NCBI RefSeq assembly: GCF_000247695.1
Contig: NW_004624734.1
Location: 18,018,541 to 18,082,540 of the forward strand
Direction of reading: 5' to 3'
From: Heterocephalus glaber
Taxonomy: Eukaryota > Chordata > Mammalia > Rodentia > Bathyergidae
Length of the DNA: 64,000 nucleotides
This document shows positions 49,200 to 61,500 of this stretch, piece after piece (position 1 is the stretch's first letter; each line of letters starts with the position of its first letter). The position numbers and the translations under genes are program-made. The notes below the pieces were generated by a model. It saw only the letters and a list, made by a program, of their open reading frames with translations, searched no databases and had not been told where the DNA came from.

Positions 49200-49577
49200 G
49201 TATTAGTCTGATTTCCATTGTTTTGCTGAAACACCTGACACACACAATTTAAAGGAGAAAACTTTTGCTTTAGCCCCCAGTTTCAGGGGTTGTAGCCCAT
49301 GTTCAGCTGGCTCCAAGGCAAAAATTGCATAGGAGAAGAAAGCTTCGAGGAATCACTCATGGTAAGAAAGAGTCAGGAAGAGGTCAGTCATTCAAAGGCT
49401 AACCCCTATTGACCTACTTTCTCCAACAGCACATTCTAACACCTCCTAATGATACATTCAGCTATGAACTCAATTGATGAGATTAGCACCCTCTGTCATA
49501 AATAATCATCTTCTAAAAGCCCCACCACTGACCACATGAACCTTTTGCAGAATATCTATTCTCCAAACTATAACAAA
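49200..49577 (-). mobile_element. ERVL-MaLR solo LTR (reverse orientation)
   Basis: The + strand starts 'tgtattagtctgatttccattgttttgctgaaacacctgac', continues 'agtttcaggggttgtagcccatgttcagctggctccaaggc' and 'gaactcaattgatgagattagcacc', and ends 'tctccaaactataacaaa'. Confidence 0.85.
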
Positions 49578-49903
49578 TAGATTCCTCACAGAAGACTGAG
49601 CTCAATGGGGAGGGCAGGGGTGTGGAATTCCCTTTTCATATGTCCTGCTATGCATCTGGTAGAGTGCTAATGCTGTCTTATACTTCATTCTTGAATATAG
49701 ACTAGGATTACTCATATTGCAGATACATGCCATTGTATGGGTCTACAAACTAATCAGAGAAGCATTTACCAGGATATTGTGTGGTAACTGAATTTTCCAA
49801 TTCCGGTTGGAAATAATTAAAAAGGGTTTGTTCTTAAATACACTGTCTAAATGTATATGTTGTTTCATACACTTCTGTATTCCATTGAGGTGAACATAGC
49901 AGT
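49578..49903. other. Unique stretch, nothing supported
   Basis: No gene or repeat recognised. Confidence 0.45.
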
Positions 49904-50467
49904 CTATCTATGCAAGGACCATGTCCCTTGAAGTGCCATAGTGTCATTCCCAAGATCCTTCTTATTTGCCCTACATGTGGCACAGGTGGAATGAATATAG
50001 ATAAGTCTGTGGCTGTACCTTGGCTCCAGAATTTTAGGAAACTTCTCCAGGGCCACAAAAAGTGTAAGCGCTCTTTCAAAGAACAAACATCTTTTAGGTT
50101 GCAGCTCTCCTTTTAAGTTTTTATCACAAAATGGATGATTAATTCTGCTAAATTTTCTAGAAATAATTCCTAGAAAGACAGCAAAACTATAACTAAAGAA
50201 ATTTAGAGTCTTTTTACACATGGTAGGAGACAACTTTTCCATTCCTTTCATATGGAATGGCTCCCCTACTTTGTACAAGCCCCTTACAAAGTCACTGCTG
50301 AGGACAGATGTGCTTATTTTCCCACCTGGGTATACATTTCTAATGCTGCTCCTGGTGAGAGTGGTTGAGTTCAGAAACTTGGAAAGTTTGGCAGAACACA
50401 CTTCAACAACTCTCTGACCTTGAAGTTGTCCTGGAATATAACAATTCCAGAAATTTTTGGTATGCAT
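49904..50467 (-). other. Long open frame of unknown meaning (187 codons)
   Basis: This is the longest frame outside the two gene retrocopies. It starts MHTKNFWNCYIPGQLQ and ends ALQGTWSLHR. The product is basic, with no signal peptide, clear membrane segment or motif that I recognise. One pair of cysteines (CATC, near the C-terminus) is not enough for a zinc finger. The DNA is less AT-rich than the surroundings, which lengthens chance frames. A 'cccataaaacggaga' TATA-like box just beyond (about 50553) suggests the segment might be an unrecognised LTR. I do not call it a gene. Confidence 0.2.
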
Positions 50468-53154
50468 GATTGTGTCTCCTTCCCAACTATCATTCTTGGC
50501 TGTAAGAAGCAGAGAAATCTATATCTCCCACCCAGGAAAAGTCTCTCTTGACCCCATAAAACGGAGAAATCCCTTCTCTCGAAGAATTATATATTTGACA
50601 TAACTTTCAAGAGAATTTTCTTATCATAGACTATTGATGTTGCACAATAGTGTTTTGGAATACACCGTTTATGATTGAAATACTGGAATTTAAACCACAG
50701 CCTTGAATTTAACATTGCAGTAACAGAGGTTAGAGCAACAAGACAGGCTAAATCAATGTGATATTTATCAACATGCTGTTTTGTCATAAACATTCCAATT
50801 GATGAAAAGTAAAAGATAGAAATAGTGTAAAAACTCACCTGCTTCACTAGTTACAGCAATAGGCATGCGTGCATGTTCTTTCTTCAGTACATAATAGGTC
50901 TTTGATTGTCATCAACAGGAAACGTTGAACAGGTTCTACTTCTAATTTGTCCTTGAAAATGGTACAGGTGAGACTCTTAGGAAAGAAAGCGGAAAACAAG
51001 TGTGTGTGTTTTCTCCTTCATCTATCTGAGATCCTTTATTTTCTGTCTTTATGGAAAACAGTAATAATCAGCCTATTTGCCTGAGGTCATATTGTTGAAT
51101 GGATGAGCAAATCTCTTTCATCACAATTGACATAATCACATCCTCAAGTCTGAAGTTAGTGCAACTGAAAATGTGGTGTGAAAAGAATCACATCCAGGTG
51201 ACATTTTGCAAGCCCTGCATAGTCTGGTACAATCCTGCAGTTGTTTACTTTCCGTTTTCTCTCCAACATGCTAGTGTTTATGAAATTAAAGGGAATTTCC
51301 CAGTAGATCCTCAGGCTAAGGACATAGCACATACTTTCCACAGGGTGGGGAGATTTTCTCATTAAAGATTAGGTTCACCACGCGCATCTCTTCACCAAGT
51401 TTTGTATCTATAATCATTTTATAACCTATCATCCTGGGATTACAACTATTCATTAAAATTACACATACACATTGTTATTTTTTATATTTTTGTCGCTAAT
51501 GGTATGATCTAAATAATGTTGTAAAATAATGTTCTAGTATTCAAACACACACACACACACGTAAACATCACTTTTTATATATCTTTATAGCTGCAGCAAT
51601 CATTTGAGAGCATTACACCATTTAATAACACTTCATACTGGATACAAATTGCTAGAACTCCCAGTACATTATGGTGATTATTGACCTTACATAAATGTAA
51701 TTTACACAATACTTTCTTCAGAATCAATAGCTTTGGTTTTGGAATTGTTTGTGGAAGAGTAGAAGTGATTTTTTATGTTATATTTTCCTACAATGTACCT
51801 AGGACCCACTGTGGGATAAAACACAGCTTTTTAAGAATGTTTCCTCTCAGTCTTAAATTGGCTGGTAGAATTTACATTTATGTTTTGAAACTTCTGCATT
51901 CTACAAGAAATGTAACTAAATTCTTTAACTCTGGGAACAAAATAAATACTTTGTTCTGATTACATTTTAGGCTTCTAGAAATATTTTCATTTATTTTCTT
52001 TGGATGTTGTAGAAATTACGTTACATTTGTCTGTTACTGTAACACATTGGGCTACAATTATCTGAATAATTATAATTATTTATTATACATCATTATATAA
52101 TAATGTTATATATGATCACATTAGTAATTATTATAATTTTGTAGCTGGCAGCACAAGCTAGTATCTACCTAACATAAATTATTACTTAAGCTCTCTCATG
52201 TTGGTCTAGCCCTGCTTGCACTTGAAACTGCATAACGTTTTTTTAAAAAGATAGTTTTTCCTTCATTTTTTAATTCCTCAAACACTATAATTTAGTAACA
52301 TTAAAGTGTTGAAATGTAAGTCTAGTTCCTCAGCCTTGGAAAATTTAGTATTCTGCTGATAGCAAAAAGTATAAAATATCAAGAGATAGCAATTAAAAAT
52401 TGTGTTAACTACAAAATCAGTTGGAAAATAAGCACAACTCCTCAAAGAAAATAATAGTTTTCATTGCACTAATGTGTGAAAGATAAGATTTTCATAGTGT
52501 TAATTTGTGCATTTGTAGTCCCTTATAGTATTTTTTAGAGGCCCTCTGTAAAACAGTTCAGTTAGACTGAAGAATTTGAAAGATAAGCAATAAATTGGTG
52601 TTACTAATGTGTTGGTATCTAACATGAAAGATAAATTCATTTAGCTCTACATTAAATGTGTTTTAATTTTAGCAACTATAATAATTATCCAGACTCTTAG
52701 GCAAAAATGAATTTATGGAAGTCCTACATTTGCAACTAGGCAAAATGTGCTTTAAGAGATTTATTTCTTTGCATATGAAACATCTTCATCTTTTCTGATA
52801 TTAGACTATTACAGAGTGAAACTACTCAAAATGTGGCTTGGACATCACCTTTCATTTGTAGAATATTTGATGCATACTTCCAATGAGATAAATGCAGAAA
52901 TTAAAGTGAGAATTTCAAACAATGTATAGCAATTTTTTATTGCTATGACATTCAAGTACATATTTTGGATTTTACATGTCCTTTTCCCCATATTTATTTT
53001 TTCTGTTTATTATATTGTCCTATATTTTTACAAATGTATCTGTCTATGATAAGAGGAAATTTTTTAAAAGGGTTCTTTAGCAGATATAGTTGGAAAGACA
53101 TTACTTCATATAAAAATTTACTTTCATATATTCATGGGGCTTCCTATACAGATT
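50468..53154. other. Unique AT-rich stretch
   Basis: About 2.7 kb. It contains a short (CA)n run (about 51545-51561) and AT-rich runs near 52060-52140. Frames at 51099-51365 and 51681-51959 show no recognisable domain. Confidence 0.45.
51545..51561. repeat. (CA)n microsatellite
   Basis: An uninterrupted CA dinucleotide run of about 17 bases. Confidence 0.9.
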
Positions 53155-53475
53155 TACCACTCTTAATCCAAAAATTTGAAACCTGAATTGCTCCAAATAT
53201 CAGAAAATGTCTGTGTTCCATCATGGAACTCACCTGAACTTTTAAGTGAAAAAATTCACAACTGATTTCATGGGACAAGTTGCAGTCAAATTGGAAGCAC
53301 ACCAAAAACATTATATAAAATTACCTTCAGACTGTGTATATAAGGTGTATATGAAACATAAATGAATTCCTTTTTAGAATCAGGTCCCTTTCCCAAGGTA
53401 TCTCATTATGTGTGTTCAGATATTCTAAAATCTGAAAAGAATATGAAATTGTAAACACTTCTTGGACCAAGTACT
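53155..53475. mobile_element. Tigger-type non-autonomous DNA transposon (old)
   Basis: 'cttaatccaaaaatttgaaacctgaattgctccaaatatcagaaaatg' near one end and 'ttctaaaatctgaaaaga...aaacacttcttggaccaag' near the other are decayed forms of a Tigger-family terminal region. The intact form repeats 'aatccgaaatgctccaaaatccg' and '-cacttctggtcccaag'. The subfamily is uncertain. Confidence 0.6.
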
Positions 53476-53539
53476 AGCAGGAAAGGAATAACAAATCTGG
53501 ATTTGTAATTGCTATAACTTTTCTGTTCTCTTTATTTCT

Positions 53540-53682
53540 GATTTATGTTTTGTTTTTTGAGACAGGGCTTTTCTGATCTTGAACTCACTGTGTACTCCAG
53601 GCTGGCCTCAAACTCATGGCAATCTTCATGCTTTAGCCTCCCCAGTGCTGGGATCACAGGTGTGTGCCACCACACCCAACAC
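53540..53682 (-). mobile_element. B1-type SINE (antisense)
   Basis: 'tttttgagacagggcttttct', 'cactgtgtactccaggctggcctcaaactc', 'ccccagtgctgggatcacaggtgtgtgccaccaca' is the antisense B1 order. A 9-bp direct repeat, tttatttct, lies at 53531-53539 and 53685-53693. Confidence 0.93.
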
Positions 53683-53693
53683 TTTTTATTTCT

Positions 53694-54488
53694 ATCAAAT
53701 ACCCTTTAAACATTTCCACAGCAGATATTTATAGTGTATAAATGCTATAATGAAAAGTGAAATGTTATAAAATTACTAAGAAATGATTCTTCAGCTTGTT
53801 TTTGTTTGTTTTTACTTTGCAATATACATAAAATGTGACAGAACTTGACCATCCTTCCATTCTAGGACAGGAAACTCATGCTATATTTTCAGAACCATTA
53901 CACTTCTGGATCCAGGCCACAGCCATTGAAGTGATGACTGCCTATACTGGACCATGCTTGGGGCATACTCGGTGCTCAACAAGTTGTTAATAGCTAAAAT
54001 ATTATAATTCAAGATATCCAACTTTCCAGAAGGCCAACAACTCTTCCTAGAAAATTAACAGGGTCCAGAGAAAGTCCTTTTCAGATGTGGACTAATCAAA
54101 GGGTTGAGATGACACATCACAGAGTCCTGAGGAATAAGAACCCCAGTGATAATTCCTGTTGGTAGAGAGAAAACAGCTGTGCTTCATGTTTTGTGCAGTC
54201 TCTCTGAGAAATGCGCCTCAGTTATCAGGCAAATCAATTAGAGTAAGCTGCTACACAGAAGAGGGTATTTTCCTAGCAGACACATGAAAACATGGGGGTT
54301 TCATAAACACGGGGTGTCTGCAAACTGAGTATATTAGATAATATTTGACACCAAGGACTTAACTGTCGAAATGTATTATAAAAATTTTTTGAACATTCTT
54401 GTAATTGAAAATGCACCTAACAAATTTAGAATTTGCCATTTTTTCATGAAGAGCAGATTTAATTACAGAAGTAATACATGAGGATTTT
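53694..54488. other. Unique stretch before the composite insertion
   Basis: No gene recognised. 'ttggggcatactcggtgctcaacaag' near 53960 is a possible scrap of a MIR/L2 tail. Confidence 0.4.
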
Positions 54489-54505
54489 ATAAAATTGGAG
54501 TAACA
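54489..54505. repeat. Left copy of a 17-bp direct repeat (putative target-site duplication)
   Basis: ataaaattggagtaaca here is repeated exactly at 62040-62056, directly after the A-rich end of the PRKCI retrocopy. The AT-to-AAAA junction also fits an L1 endonuclease nick (TTTT/A on the other strand). Confidence 0.8.
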
Positions 54506-54929
54506 CCAATGTGTGGACATTTACAGTACATATTTTCTGATTTGTTTTAGATTTTGTTATATAATTATAAGTCTTGTATCTCTGGTTAAAGATGCTAAAG
54601 TAACATTTACCACAGTTTGTCATTTTCTAGACTTGGCTTGATGTTATTGATATCACTGGTTGTACATCTTTAGCCAAGGTGACAGAGTTGTGTGATCAGT
54701 TGTTCTTTTCTGTATGCCAATACTGAGATTGTCTGAGGTCATAAACATTACCATAATTAAGTACCAAAGAACTGGGTGCTGAGCCAAACAGGCAACAACT
54801 TCTCATGATTAATAAATTGAAGGGACAGGATCTTCAGACAGGCTCAAAAGCCAAAACCCAGAAACCCCTAGAAGACATTTGAAAAGTAATCATTTCCTAA
54901 AAAGTTCTTGGCACTAGTAATAAAGTTAC
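54506..54929. other. Unassigned sequence at the 5' end of the composite insertion
   Basis: It lies inside the 17-bp repeat pair but shows no similarity that I recognise to PRKCI 5' sequence. It does not read as a typical L1 5' UTR either. It may be the 5' end of the inserted transcript, an older L1 promoter region, or filler from a later rearrangement. Confidence 0.4.
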
Positions 54930-57772
54930 CTACCATAAGCAATTTACAAGCATCAATTCAGAAAACAAATAAAAATATAGAAAATAAGAAAGCAAAGAAA
55001 TAAAATTCAACTTAAGACCTCTAGTTCACCCAGGGCAAACCCAGGGATCACTGAGGTAGAAGAAATCAAAATCCTCTCACCTGAAATTTTTGAAATGGTT
55101 GCAGCAGAAGTAAAAAAGCAAATGAATGAGTCTCTAGAAAAAACAAATCAGAAATAATTCCACAAATAACTAAAGAGAAGATGACCATAATGAAAAACAT
55201 TAATAAATCTAGAGTAGATACAGATTAAAAAATAGAGGAGCTTAGGAAAGTGATGGAAACCATGAATGCCCAACGTAAGAGAGAACTGGATTCTATGAAA
55301 CAGATTCAAACAGATATCCAGGAGATTAAAAATTCTATTGAAAGTATATGTGGCAGAATCAACCAATGTGAAGATAGAATATCAGATCTAAAAGACAGGT
55401 TTGTTTAATGATCATGAAATGAAACACCTTAAAAATAGCAAGGGACAATGAAAAATCCATCCAGCAGCTTCTAGATAATGCAAGAAAGAATAACACAAGA
55501 TTAATCAGAATCAATGAAAAATCAGAAGATAACACCAAGGACATACAGAACCTGTTCACAGAAATAATTGCAGGGAACTTCTCACTCACAGAAAAAGAAT
55601 TTGACAGACAAATAAGTGAGGCATGTAAAAGTCAAATTAGCCATGATAAAAAACTAATAGTCAAGTATAATAGTCAAGATTCCAGAAATTTAACACAAGA
55701 ACAGAATATTAAAAGCTATTAGAGAAAAGAAAGAAATCACCTATAAAAGAAAACCCATCAGTCACAGCAGACTTCTCAACACAAACCCTTAAGTCAAGAA
55801 GAGATTGGAGTGAAGTATTTCAAGCCTTAAAAGACAGCAACCTCTAACTCAGATGGATGTACCCCACAAAATTATCCTTCAAAATTGCTGGAGGAATGAT
55901 ACTTCTAAGATAAAGATCACCTAAAGAAATTCATGGTAACCAAACCAACACTCCAAAAAGTTCTGAATGATATTCTAGAAAAAGACAATGAAGAAAAAAA
56001 TTTCATAAATCCCATTAGAATGAATCCACCAGGCAAGGTAAACATTAAATAGAAGAGAAAGAAAGGGAACCAATAACAGGAAAATGTCAATATATATCAG
56101 TTATAGCAATCAATATGAACAGTCTTAACTCACAAATCAATAGAAACAGATTGGTAGAATGGCACAATATGCTGCATACAAGAAATACATTTAACTCAAA
56201 AAGAAATGCAGAGACTAAAAGTCAAAGGATGGAGGACAATAGTCCATGTCACAAGAACCCAGAAAAAAGCAGGGTTAGCTATTTTAATTGCTAACAAGGT
56301 GGGTTTCAAGCCAAGACTAATCAGAAGAGACAAGGAGGTCACTACATACTCATTAAGGAAACAATCCAAGATGAAAAGATAATAATCTTAAATATATATG
56401 CACCATACACTAACACACCCAATTATATGAAACAAATATTAATGGATATGAAAAATCAGATAAGCACTAATTGTAAAGGGGGACTCAATACCCCACTGTC
56501 TCAAATAGACAGATGAACTAGACAAAAGAAAAATCACAAAAATATCTGAGCTGAACAAAACCTTTGAACAAATGGATTTAGTAGATATCTGTAGAGTGTT
56601 CCACTCCACAACACCAGAATACACATTATTCACAGCACATGGGACTTTCTTCAAAATAGACTAAAATGCTAGCTCATGGATCATGCTGAAGTAAATGTAA
56701 AGGAATTAAAAGTCTCCTATGCATATTATCCAATCATAGTGCAAAGAAATTGGAAATCAATGACAAAAGAAACCACGAAAACTACATAAACACATGGAAA
56801 TTAAAAAATACTGTCCTGTACAAGAAGTAGGTCACAGGTGAAATTAAAGAAAAAATCATTTTCTACAATTAAATGATATTGCCAATACAACATACTGGAA
56901 TTTATGGGATGAAATGAAAGCAGGAGGAAAGTTATAGCAGTGAATTCCCACATCAGAAAAACAGAGCAATCTCAAATAAATAACCTAATGTTGAACCCCA
57001 AGCTTCTAGAAAAAGATCAAATTAAATCCAAAGCATGTAAGAGGGCAGATATTATAAAAGTCAGAGCAGAAATTAAAGCAATTGAGACTAAGAAAATAGT
57101 ACAAAGAATCAATGAATCAAAGAGTTGATTTCTTGAGATATTAAATAAAATAGACATACCCTTAGACAAAATTAACAAACAAAAGGAAGGAAAAGACTCA
57201 AATCCATGAAATTAGGAATGAGAAGGGTAAAATCAAAACAGATCCTGCAGAAATCCAGAAGATCATCAACACCTACTTTTTGAGAACACCTATACACTAC
57301 TAAGATGGAAAACTCAGAAAAAATGGACAAATTCCTAGAAGAAATGGACTGCTATTCCTAGATACATATGAATTAGCAAAGCTGAATCAAGAAGATACAA
57401 CAATTTTAAATAACCTAATATTCATAATGAAATTGAAGAAATAATTAAAATCTACTAATAAAGAAAAACCCATGTCCTGATGGAATCACTGTTGAATTCT
57501 ACCAGAAATTTAGAGCCATTGCTCCTTAAAATCTTTAATGAAATTGAAAGCGAAACACTATTTCCAAGCTCAGTCCTGGAAACAAGCATTACCCTGATAG
57601 GAAAACCAGAGAAGGATCCAATCAAAAAACAGAACTACAGGCCAATCTCCTTAATGAATATAGATGCAAAACTCCTCAATAAGATACTGGCAAACAAAAT
57701 GCAGCAAATCATTAAGAAGATTATACAGGGTGACCAAGTAGAATTCATAGAGGGGAAACACAGGTTGTGGAA
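54930..57772 (+). mobile_element. L1 LINE, ORF1 and the first part of ORF2 (sense, degraded, no 3' end)
   Basis: ORF1-like text runs from about 54950, with lines such as 'tgcagcagaagtaaaaaagc' and 'gttctgaatgatattctagaa' and many stops. From about 56070 ORF2 follows: 'caatatgaacagtcttaact', 'ctgcatacaagaaatacattt', then the reverse transcriptase text [20 protein letters not shown] within 57480-57785. The similarity ends at about 57772, at the point equal to 'DQVGFIPG-QGWFN', before any catalytic motif. The second half of ORF2 and the 3' UTR are missing, which is unusual because L1 copies normally lose the 5' end. It is broken by many stops and frameshifts and is not active. Confidence 0.9.
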
Positions 57773-58526
57773 CCCTAAGACGTGACCTCACTTCCTTGGC
57801 AACATCTCCAAACAGAACTTGGAACCCTTGCTAACGGGCATCACAATCTTGTAACAGCAGTCTCCTGAGCTCACTTGGCTGGAGACAGTCAACAGCGAAC
57901 ATGCTGAGCTGCTTCTCCACATTGAGAGGCTGCAGCCTTAGGACCCCAGGTAGAGAAAGTACCTGTGAAAGATTAATAAGATGGCTGACTCCAACCAGAC
58001 ACTGCAGGCCACACTGCAGCAGCCGCACAACTGTCACAGACACTGCAGGGATGGTATCCCCTGGAGTGACCACCAGTGACCTACCAAAATCAAGGTACCC
58101 CAGTGAAGTCTCCCTAAACCCAAGTATCAATGGCACAGAAATTGGGAAGAGTGTGGGGCAAGTATCACCAGGCCCAGAAACACCCAGTAGCTCTGGGCAG
58201 GCCTCCCCAGAGCTGGCATAGAAAACCTAGAGAGTCAAAGTCCAAGGAAGGGAGACCAAAGTCACAGCCACCAGCCCCCGAGAGACACAGAGCAGCCTGG
58301 TGTACATCCATCCAGGCCTGGCTGCCACTACTGGAAACATCTTCACAGAGAGCCTTGTAGAATTCTGGCCAGTATGGTCCCTGCAGACAGTCAGGCCACT
58401 CTGGTTCTCTGAGCCCTGCCTGCCTGTTTCCCTGGGCAGCCAACCCAGGCAACCCTATAGTCCCTTCTATACCCAGGCATCTCCACCACCCACACCTCTA
58501 CCCGATCAGCCCTGATTTTGGGAAGA
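57773..58526. other. GC-rich segment of unknown origin between L1 and PRKCI
   Basis: About 750 bases, clearly GC-richer than everything around them. They join L1 directly on the left and PRKCI directly on the right, with no poly(A) at either joint. A 106-codon frame (57901-58221, MLSCFSTLRGCSLRTPGRES...) and a shifted Pro-rich frame (58300-58515, ending PPPTPLPDQP) look like a decayed coding sequence. I do not recognise the protein. It may be a piece of another gene's mRNA, an alternative 5' exon of PRKCI, or a fragment of a GC-rich repeat. Confidence 0.45.
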
Positions 58527-61500
58527 GACATCATGACAATGTCTTTTGAGAATTACAGTTCCTTTGAAGGCCTGTGTGATAAAGATCAGGATGTGTGGTG
58601 TTTGGACAATAAATAGCTTTTCACCACACACTGGGTAGAGGAGGAAGGAGAACCGAATACTGTGTCACCTCAGTTGGAGTTAGAAGAAGCTATTGGGCTT
58701 TCTGAGCTAAAGAAGGGTTCTGAGCTCTTAATTCATGCATCACCTTGTATACCAGAACATCCTAAAGTGCCTTATCCAGGAGAAGAGAAATCCATCCACC
58801 ACAGAGCTGCAGGCTGCTGGAGAAAGCTGTATTGTGCAAATGGCCATGCTTTTCAGGCCAAATGCTTCAGCAGGTGAGCTCACTGTGCTGTCTGCACAGA
58901 CCGTGTAGGGAGACTTGGCTGCCAGGTATATAAGTGCACCAACTGTAAACTCTCAGTTCACAAGAAGTGCCACAAACTTGTCACAACTGAATGTGGGCAG
59001 CGTTCTTTACCATCAGAGTCCACGATGCCAGTCGATCCATCATCCATGGCTTCAGACCCTGTACACACAGCAATCCTACATAATCTTTCAACTCATGAGG
59101 CATCAGAACAAGTTGATGAAGAGAGTGAGGCAGGGAACACTGGGGAAAGTGGCAAAGCTTCATCTGGTTTAGGTCTTGAAGACTTTGATTTGCTCCACGT
59201 GATTGGCAGAGGAAGTTATAGGAAAGTACTGTTAGTCCAAATGAAAAAATCAGATCATATGTATGCAATGAAAGCAGGGAAAGAAGAGCATGCCAACATT
59301 GATCGGATACAGACAAAGAAGCACGTTTTACAGAAGGCATCCAGTTGTCCTTTTCTTGTTGGACTGCATTCTTGCTTTCAGACAGGAAGCAGACTGTTCT
59401 TTGTTCTAGACTATGTAAATGGTGGGGATCTGATGTTTTATATGCAACAACAAAGAATGATTCCTGAAGAACATGCTAGGTTTTACCCTGCAGAAATCAC
59501 TTTAGCATTCAACTATCTTCATCAGCGAGGGATACTGTATAGAAATTTGAAATTGGACAATATATTACTGGACTCAGAAGGGCACATTAAACTCACTGAT
59601 TACTGCCTGTGTAAGGAAGGCTTACAGCCAGAAGATACAACCAGCACTTTCTGTGGCACTCCTAATTACCTGGCTCCAGAAATTGCAAGAGGGGAAGATT
59701 ATGGTTTTGGTGTGGACTGGTGGAGTCTTAGAGTACTGATGTATGAGATGATTGGAAAGTCTCCATTCCATCTTGATGAGAGCTCTGATAACTCTGACCA
59801 GAACTCAAACAATAATCTCTTGCAAGTAATTTTGGAAAGAGACATTCTCATACCTCGTTGCTTGTCTGTAAAGGCTGCAAGTGTGCTGGAGGGTGTTCTC
59901 AATAGGGATCCAAAAGAACAACTGGGTTGTGATCCCCACAGGGGCTTTCCTGATGTTCAGGAGCATCCATTCTTTCAAAATGTAGACTGGGACATGATGG
60001 AGCAAAAGCAGGTGGTGCCTCCGTTTAAACCAAATATCTCTGATCAATTCGGTTTGGACAACTTTGATCCTGAGTTTACTAATGAACCTGTCTGGCTCAC
60101 CTCAGTTGATAATGACATCGTGAGGAAAGTTTAAGGGTATGAATTTGCCAGTTTTAAGTATATCAATCGTCGTACAATGTATGAAGAAGAATAGGTCTGA
60201 CCCTCATTTTTCAACTATGCATTCTGCTTAATGCTATTTAATGCATGAAAAAACTTATCATCCTGGATAGAATTAACCATTTCATAATTGTCTGGAAACG
60301 TATTTTAATTTCATTTATATAGTTATATTTAGATATAATACTGGCTTATAATCTATAATACAGAATATTGAATTTTTTGGTTAATAGATTTGCTTTTCAT
60401 CATTTGACTTAAATAACAATAAGGTAATTGCTTGTTAACTTGTAAACACATTCCATTTGTTGAGTGGAGACAGAATGCCTAATATTTTTTCTTCTTATTT
60501 ATTATACAGTAAAATAATCTGTCTTTAGATAGAATGTCTTACCTATGCTAGTTTCTCTCCAAGCCATATTACCTGTTCTTTTGGGGACTAGTTTATGTAG
60601 TCTTCAGGGAAATCCAAAAAATAACAATTTTGAATAAATCTGCAGAAAACACATATATTATAGGTCTATCTCCTTACTTAAGTTTTTTTATTTAATAGGA
60701 TAATATGAAATACATAGTTGAATTCATGTCAAGGGCAGAGTTCTTGACACTATTTTTATTAAAATTAGTAGGTAGCAATTTATTATTTAAGGAGTTTCCA
60801 GATATAGCATCCCTCTATTTTAGTACTATTTTTATGCAAAGGAAAAGTAACCATCTTCATCTAAATAAGTTACAATGGCGCAATCTTAGTCAAATTTAGT
60901 TTTAGATAAGATATGTAGTTTTAAATATAAAATTATTTAAAATTTATTGGCATTTAATAAATTATCTGTTCATTTTTAGATGCCTCATTTTATAAGAAAT
61001 GTAGCTTTTCCAAAGCATATATTGTCTTTTCTCCAAATAACTAAGTAGAACATAATGACAATATCAAAGGAAAATATTTTTAGACATTCATGTGTTCCTT
61101 TCTAAGGCATATATGTTTCTCTTAATGGCTGGAACTTGTTTTAAAACAAAAAGCAGTCTTTGCAACATAAAATTATAGAGAATTCTAACATGTCAGAAAT
61201 ATGTTTATGAACTTGCTTTTAAATGTTGCTGTTTGCTTTAGAGCCTTCAGAATGTAGAATAATCACACAGATGTTTGTTTAGCATGTTTATTACTGAACT
61301 CACATTAGAATTCTTTTGGGGCTTTGGACCTCATTTTGAGAAACACTTCCTTCAAGTTATTCTTTTGACCTCTGATTAAAGAGTAGAAAGTATATTCATA
61401 GTATACTATTTTAAGATGGTATAAGCAGCAATTTACAGTGTTATAAACTTTTTTTGAACAAATTTTAAACGAATAACTTCATTAGATATCTTCCCTGTTC

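Noticed and set aside
6652..49577. CRISPR-like or other regularly spaced repeats
   Set aside because: The only recurring sequences are dispersed LTRs and SINEs with irregular spacing, in clearly mammalian DNA.
1..57772. The L1 piece at 1-249 and the one ending at 57772 as halves of one element
   Set aside because: They abut in L1 coordinates roughly, but lie 57 kb apart with many independent insertions between them. Two separate copies is the simpler view.
58981..60047. Minus-strand frames within the PRKCI retrocopy
   Set aside because: They are antisense shadows of the kinase sequence.
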